A stretch of DNA of 9,498 nucleotides from Limisphaerales bacterium. Its GTDB lineage: Bacteria > Verrucomicrobiota > Verrucomicrobiia > Limisphaerales > UBA8199. Under the pieces are notes generated by a model. That model saw only the letters and a program-made list of their open reading frames with translations, had not been told where the DNA came from and searched no databases. Below are positions 7,746 through 9,498 of the stretch, in pieces. Position numbers and translations under genes: made by a program. The DNA lies in contig JANXQE010000524.1 of NCBI GenBank assembly GCA_025356925.1, positions 1-9,498 of the forward strand, written 5' to 3'. Numbering within the stretch: position 1 is the stretch's first letter; every line of letters starts with the position of its first letter.

Positions 7746-7944
7746 CGCCAGTTCTCCGAGCGACGGCCGATTACCGCCGGCGATTCAGACTTTAGGTTGG
7801 TGAGGTGAGAGCCCGAAAACCAGCGCAACCCCGGCGCTCGACTGCGACAGCCCTCAGTTGTCGGACGACACCTCGGGTGCTTTCGGGATAGGCCGTCCGT
7901 AATCATTCGTATCGCAAACCGAGCCGGAATTTGCGAACTAGTAG

Positions 7945-8415
7945 GTGTGTCAGAACTGCGAGCTGAAGTTGAAACCGAAAATTAAGCCCCAGGTCTCGGA
8001 GACTGAAAAAGACGTGACCCTTTTTCTCAGCGCGCCCGAGATCTCGGTTTTTGTCGCTTGCTGTGTCATGGTCAATGAACTGCGTGGTTTGCAGCGGTCA
8101 ACGCACCTCGGCGACATCAACAAGAGCGTCTCTCAGGTAAAATCCAGTGCCGTTTGGGAACGACTTAGCGCAGCGGCGGAAGCGACGCAACGATTTGATG
8201 TCCTTTTGCCCGTGATGGAGCGCGGGCAATTCTCCCCGTTTTTCTGGCGCTGGTTCAATTGGTGGGATGATTATCTCAGAGCTTTGAGTCCAAGCCAGGT
8301 CGCCGAAACCGAGCGGCGCGCGCGCGAGCAAGGCTCGCTGGCCGAGCATCTGCGGCCTCGAGGCCATTGGGTGGGATACCGATCCACCCCAGCCCTTTCG
8401 TTCGAACACGCCTGA
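7945..8415 (+). CDS. Hypothetical protein with tryptophan-rich motif
   Basis: I do not recognise this gene. From the GTG at 7945 it encodes 156 residues; a stop codon (TAG, 7942-7944) lies immediately before, so the frame is fully open. Other possible starts are GTG at 8014, with a GGAG 12 bases upstream, and ATG at 8068. A short hydrophobic patch (VFVACCVMV, about residues 34-43) is too brief for a clear membrane helix. Residues about 97-112 carry a striking aromatic cluster, FSPFFWRWFNWWDDYL, followed by an Arg/Glu-rich helix-like stretch (SPSQVAETERRAREQ). There is no signal peptide from the GTG start and no catalytic motif that I can name. It reads toward the tRNA-derived repeat at 8480. 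A 103-codon frame on the opposite strand overlaps it and I treat that as a shadow. It may be a real lineage-specific protein or a decayed fragment. Confidence 0.5.
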   Translation: MCQNCELKLKPKIKPQVSETEKDVTLFLSAPEISVFVACCVMVNELRGLQRSTHLGDINKSVSQVKSSAVWERLSAAAEATQRFDVLLPVMERGQFSPFFWRWFNWWDDYLRALSPSQVAETERRAREQGSLAEHLRPRGHWVGYRSTPALSFEHA

Positions 8416-8479
8416 AAACCGCCGACTGCCGACCCCGGCTTCGAAACGTCATTTCCGAGAACCGACGGGCTGCCATGAG

Positions 8480-8530
8480 GAATGGTGGAGCCGACAGGAA
8501 TCGAACCTGCGACCTTCTCATTGCGAACGA
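8480..8530 (-). repeat. Displaced tRNA-Ala 3' fragment, distal attachment site
   Basis: This 51-base stretch is identical to 9416-9466. On the minus strand it reads from the 5' arm of the anticodon stem through the CGC anticodon, variable loop, T arm, acceptor 3' strand and CCA, plus three bases. Identity stops exactly at 8530/8531, where the tRNA copy continues as the anticodon stem and D arm and this copy becomes unrelated. With no D arm or 5' acceptor strand it cannot make a tRNA. It is best read as the displaced end of the target tRNA, marking the far end of the integrated element. Confidence 0.85.
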
Positions 8531-8598
8531 ACTGCCATCGTCAACCTGTATAGCGGATTGTGAATCGTTGCGCGATTCCGCCACTTTTGCCGCCACTT

Positions 8599-8907
8599 TT
8601 AATAATGAATTGCGGCCAGTTTCCCGCCCTCGAACACCAGGAGCGTTGAGCCGTAGTGCCAGTATTCGGTGGTTCCGTAAACCGTGACCGTGGCGCCGGT
8701 GTGCTCTGGGGTAGTCCAGGCCTGCTGCACTTCGTCTTTCGTCATGCCGATGTGGAGCGGCTTCCACTTAAACTCGATTGGTTTCTTCAAATACTCATCA
8801 AGATCTCTCCGCCGTTGCAGTTCTTCACTTGTCAGAAGGCTATTAGGGTCAGTTGTCGCACAACCCAGAATGGCCAGTGCGGGCAGAATTAGCAGCATGC
8901 TTTTCAT
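8599..8907 (-). CDS. Small SmpA/BamE-like lipoprotein
   Basis: A 102-residue predicted lipoprotein. The N-terminus MKSMLLILPALAILGC is a type II signal with lipobox LAILGC, so Cys16 would be lipidated. After a short charged helix (residues 27-42) comes a compact domain with LHIGMTKDEVQQAWTTPEH at 51-69, then EYWHYGSTLLVFEGGKLAAI. The pattern I-G-M-(T/S)-xx-(E/Q)-V ... W-x-P, then W-x-Y and F-x-x-G-x-L, is that of SmpA/OmlA/BamE-fold proteins, some of which help outer-membrane protein assembly; many others have no known role. The ATG at 8907 starts the signal peptide. The same frame is open far upstream (to 9384) and joins the integrase remnant, so the gene would be independent only if initiated here; AGAG lies nine bases upstream. 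It is the only apparently intact cargo of the tRNA-flanked unit. The stop codon overlaps a CCGCCACTTTT repeat. Confidence 0.7.
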   Translation of the reverse strand: MKSMLLILPALAILGCATTDPNSLLTSEELQRRRDLDEYLKKPIEFKWKPLHIGMTKDEVQQAWTTPEHTGATVTVYGTTEYWHYGSTLLVFEGGKLAAIHY

Positions 8908-8979
8908 ATAAATTCTCTGGCTCCGGTTCGCGTCGCACGGCGACTTCGTGGAGCGCATCAACAATTTGTCGGGTACCCG

Positions 8980-9264
8980 AGGCCGGTTGCGATTGTCCCG
9001 GTAATAGTCCACAGCTTGGCGCAACGTGAACCCCTCTTTCTGGCAATCGTTCAGGATGCCTATGACCTCGTTGCGCTGGTCGGCTGTCAGGACTAGCCAG
9101 ACCTCGCCAGCCGTGCGCTGCTGCTCACGAATGGTTTCGGCTTCGGTGTTCGCTTCGGTCCGCTTTGCAAAGTATCGGCGCTCGCGTTTGCCGCCGGGCG
9201 GCGTCCAGCTAACCATGAATCTTCGACCTACTCTGGTGGCAACTGCTGCAACGGAAACTCTCAC
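8980..9264 (-). pseudogene. Truncated tyrosine-recombinase N-terminal arm-binding region
   Basis: About 95 residues from a GTG at 9264 resemble the N-terminus of phage-type tyrosine recombinases: VRVSVAAV, then RFMVSWTPPGGKRERRYF (the beta-stranded arm-binding fold), an alpha-helical AKRTEANTEAETIREQQ, and WLVLTADQRNEVIGIL. The core-binding and catalytic domains are absent. The frame does not stop but runs on through unrelated residues into the lipoprotein at 8907, giving one 261-codon open frame (9384-8599). In another minus-strand frame, 8983 to about 8896 encodes SGTRQIVDALHEVAVRREPE, which resembles the start of a core-binding domain, so a frameshift near 8983 followed by truncation is possible. 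GTG at 9384 is an alternative start. The gene begins about 150 bases from the intact tRNA and reads away from it, as expected for the integrase of a tRNA-targeted element. Confidence 0.65.
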
Positions 9265-9303
9265 AAAACCATTCCGCCACTTTCCGCCATATTTTGCAAC
9301 ATT

Positions 9304-9325
9304 AATCGAGCACCAATCGAGCACC
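9304..9325. repeat. Tandem 11-base direct repeat near the attachment site
   Basis: AATCGAGCACC occurs twice in a row (9304-9314 and 9315-9325), followed by a further partial AAT. The 11-base period is about one helical turn, which suits side-by-side binding of two protein subunits on one face of DNA. Such short direct repeats beside an integrase gene and att site are typical of arm-type or excisionase sites; that role is inference. Confidence 0.5.
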
Positions 9326-9352
9326 AATAATGCGCGAATCCGACAAGGGGAA

Positions 9353-9368
9353 AGCGGCAGAAACCGCT
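9353..9368 (-). terminator. Weak hairpin downstream of tRNA-Ala
   Basis: On the minus strand AGCGG and CCGCT pair around a six-base loop, followed by TTTCCCC, about 50 bases beyond the tRNA 3' end. It could help end tRNA transcription. The 5-base stem and the short T-run make it a weak candidate, and it falls inside the mobile remnant. Confidence 0.25.
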
Positions 9369-9415
9369 GTTTTACTAGGGACACTTGCGGAAATGTGAAG
9401 AAAAGCCTGAAGTTT

Positions 9416-9466
9416 GAATGGTGGAGCCGACAGGAATCGAACCTGCGACCTTCTCATTGCGAACGA
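9416..9466 (-). repeat. Proximal attachment site within tRNA-Ala
   Basis: This is the second copy of the 51-base direct repeat. It overlaps the intact tRNA from nucleotide 29 (5' side of the anticodon stem) to the CCA end and runs three bases beyond. Because the repeat begins at the anticodon stem-loop, strand exchange probably occurred in or near the anticodon loop, a known crossover position for tRNA-targeting tyrosine recombinases. Confidence 0.8.
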
Positions 9467-9494
9467 GACGCTCTACCAACTGAGCTACGACCCC
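9419..9494 (-). tRNA. tRNA-Ala (anticodon CGC)
   Basis: Read on the minus strand from 9494, the 76 bases fold as a complete cloverleaf: acceptor GGGGTCG/CGGCTCC, D stem GCTC/GAGC with loop AGTTGGTA, anticodon stem TCTCG/TGAGA (one G-U pair) with loop TTCGCAA, five-base variable loop AGGTC, T stem GCAGG/CCTGT with loop TTCGATT, discriminator A and encoded CCA. The anticodon is CGC, reading GCG (Ala). The acceptor stem has G3-U70, the main identity element for alanyl-tRNA synthetase, which supports the assignment independently. The 3' two-thirds is duplicated at 8480-8530, showing use as an integration target. The promoter would lie beyond the right edge. Confidence 0.96.
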
Positions 9495-9498
9495 ATCC

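Larger units (their letters stand above)
7584..7944. other. Divergent intergenic region
   Basis: This 361-base region lies between the start of the NHL gene (minus strand) and the hypothetical gene to the right (plus strand). It holds the minus-strand promoter and adjacent palindrome listed separately. The 106-base leader between the -10 box and the NHL start codon shows no riboswitch I recognise. Short frames on both strands cross the region but have no family-like content. I could not identify a clear promoter for the rightward gene. Confidence 0.6.
8480..9415. mobile_element. Remnant of a tRNA-Ala-targeted integrative element (about 0.94 kb)
   Basis: The unit is bounded by two identical 51-base direct repeats (8480-8530 and 9416-9466), one of which is the 3' part of an intact tRNA-Ala gene. 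Tyrosine-recombinase elements are known to integrate into tRNA genes, restoring the tRNA at one end and leaving a displaced 3' fragment at the other. Inside, a truncated integrase N-terminus starts next to the intact tRNA and reads away from it, the usual arrangement, and one small lipoprotein gene fills the rest. No catalytic integrase domain (Arg...His-x-x-Arg...Tyr) is present, so the unit cannot move by itself. I infer a large internal deletion of an integrative element or prophage. By eye the interior looks more AT-rich than its surroundings, but I did not compute this. Confidence 0.75.

Noticed and set aside
6609..7808. 399-codon plus-strand frame opposite the NHL gene
   Set aside because: It is antisense to a protein with clear NHL repeats and a signal peptide; its apparent repeats mirror the 174-base periodicity.
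8483..8560. A second tRNA gene
   Set aside because: Identity to the tRNA ends in the anticodon stem; no D arm or 5' acceptor strand follows, so it cannot fold as a tRNA.

Overview
The window looks like chromosomal DNA of a high-GC, Gram-negative bacterium, most likely of the Verrucomicrobiota (Pedosphaera-like lineages are my best guess). The grounds are the protein types: a giant hybrid sensor kinase with a two-propeller sensor, a secreted NHL-repeat protein whose C-terminal module resembles those common in that phylum, a lipobox lipoprotein, and an integrase N-terminus of a style I associate with it. This placement is inference from style, not from a marker gene.

Layout, left to right. Positions 2-3361 (+) hold the 3' part of a hybrid histidine kinase (beta-propeller sensor, Y_Y_Y domain, one membrane helix, kinase core, receiver) whose N-terminus lies off the left edge. 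It is followed on the same strand by a small exported coiled-coil/LysM protein (3521-4105) and by xseA, the exonuclease VII large subunit (4321-5796). No xseB follows xseA. Instead there is a 437-base non-coding stretch rich in inverted repeats, including a terminator-like hairpin. A secreted six-repeat NHL protein (6234-7583) is transcribed toward xseA from a good sigma70-type promoter at 7689-7718, with a palindrome just upstream. A divergent orphan hypothetical gene lies at about 7945-8415 (+).

The right end is the most interesting part. An intact tRNA-Ala (anticodon CGC) lies at 9419-9494 on the minus strand, and an exact 51-base copy of its 3' two-thirds lies 936 bases away at 8480-8530. 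Between the two copies are a truncated tyrosine-recombinase N-terminus reading away from the tRNA and a small SmpA/BamE-like lipoprotein in the same open frame. Short repeated motifs occur near both ends. I read this as the decayed or internally deleted remnant of a tRNA-targeted integrative element, shrunk to under 1 kb with its attachment repeats still perfect.

The genes do not form one obvious pathway. The kinase and LysM gene suggest envelope sensing and cell-wall binding, xseA is DNA repair housekeeping, and the NHL protein and lipoprotein are envelope or secreted proteins of unknown function. I found no convincing new defence, CRISPR or biosynthetic system. The unusual content is the miniature att-flanked remnant, an in-frame insertion in XseA, and the palindrome beside the NHL promoter.
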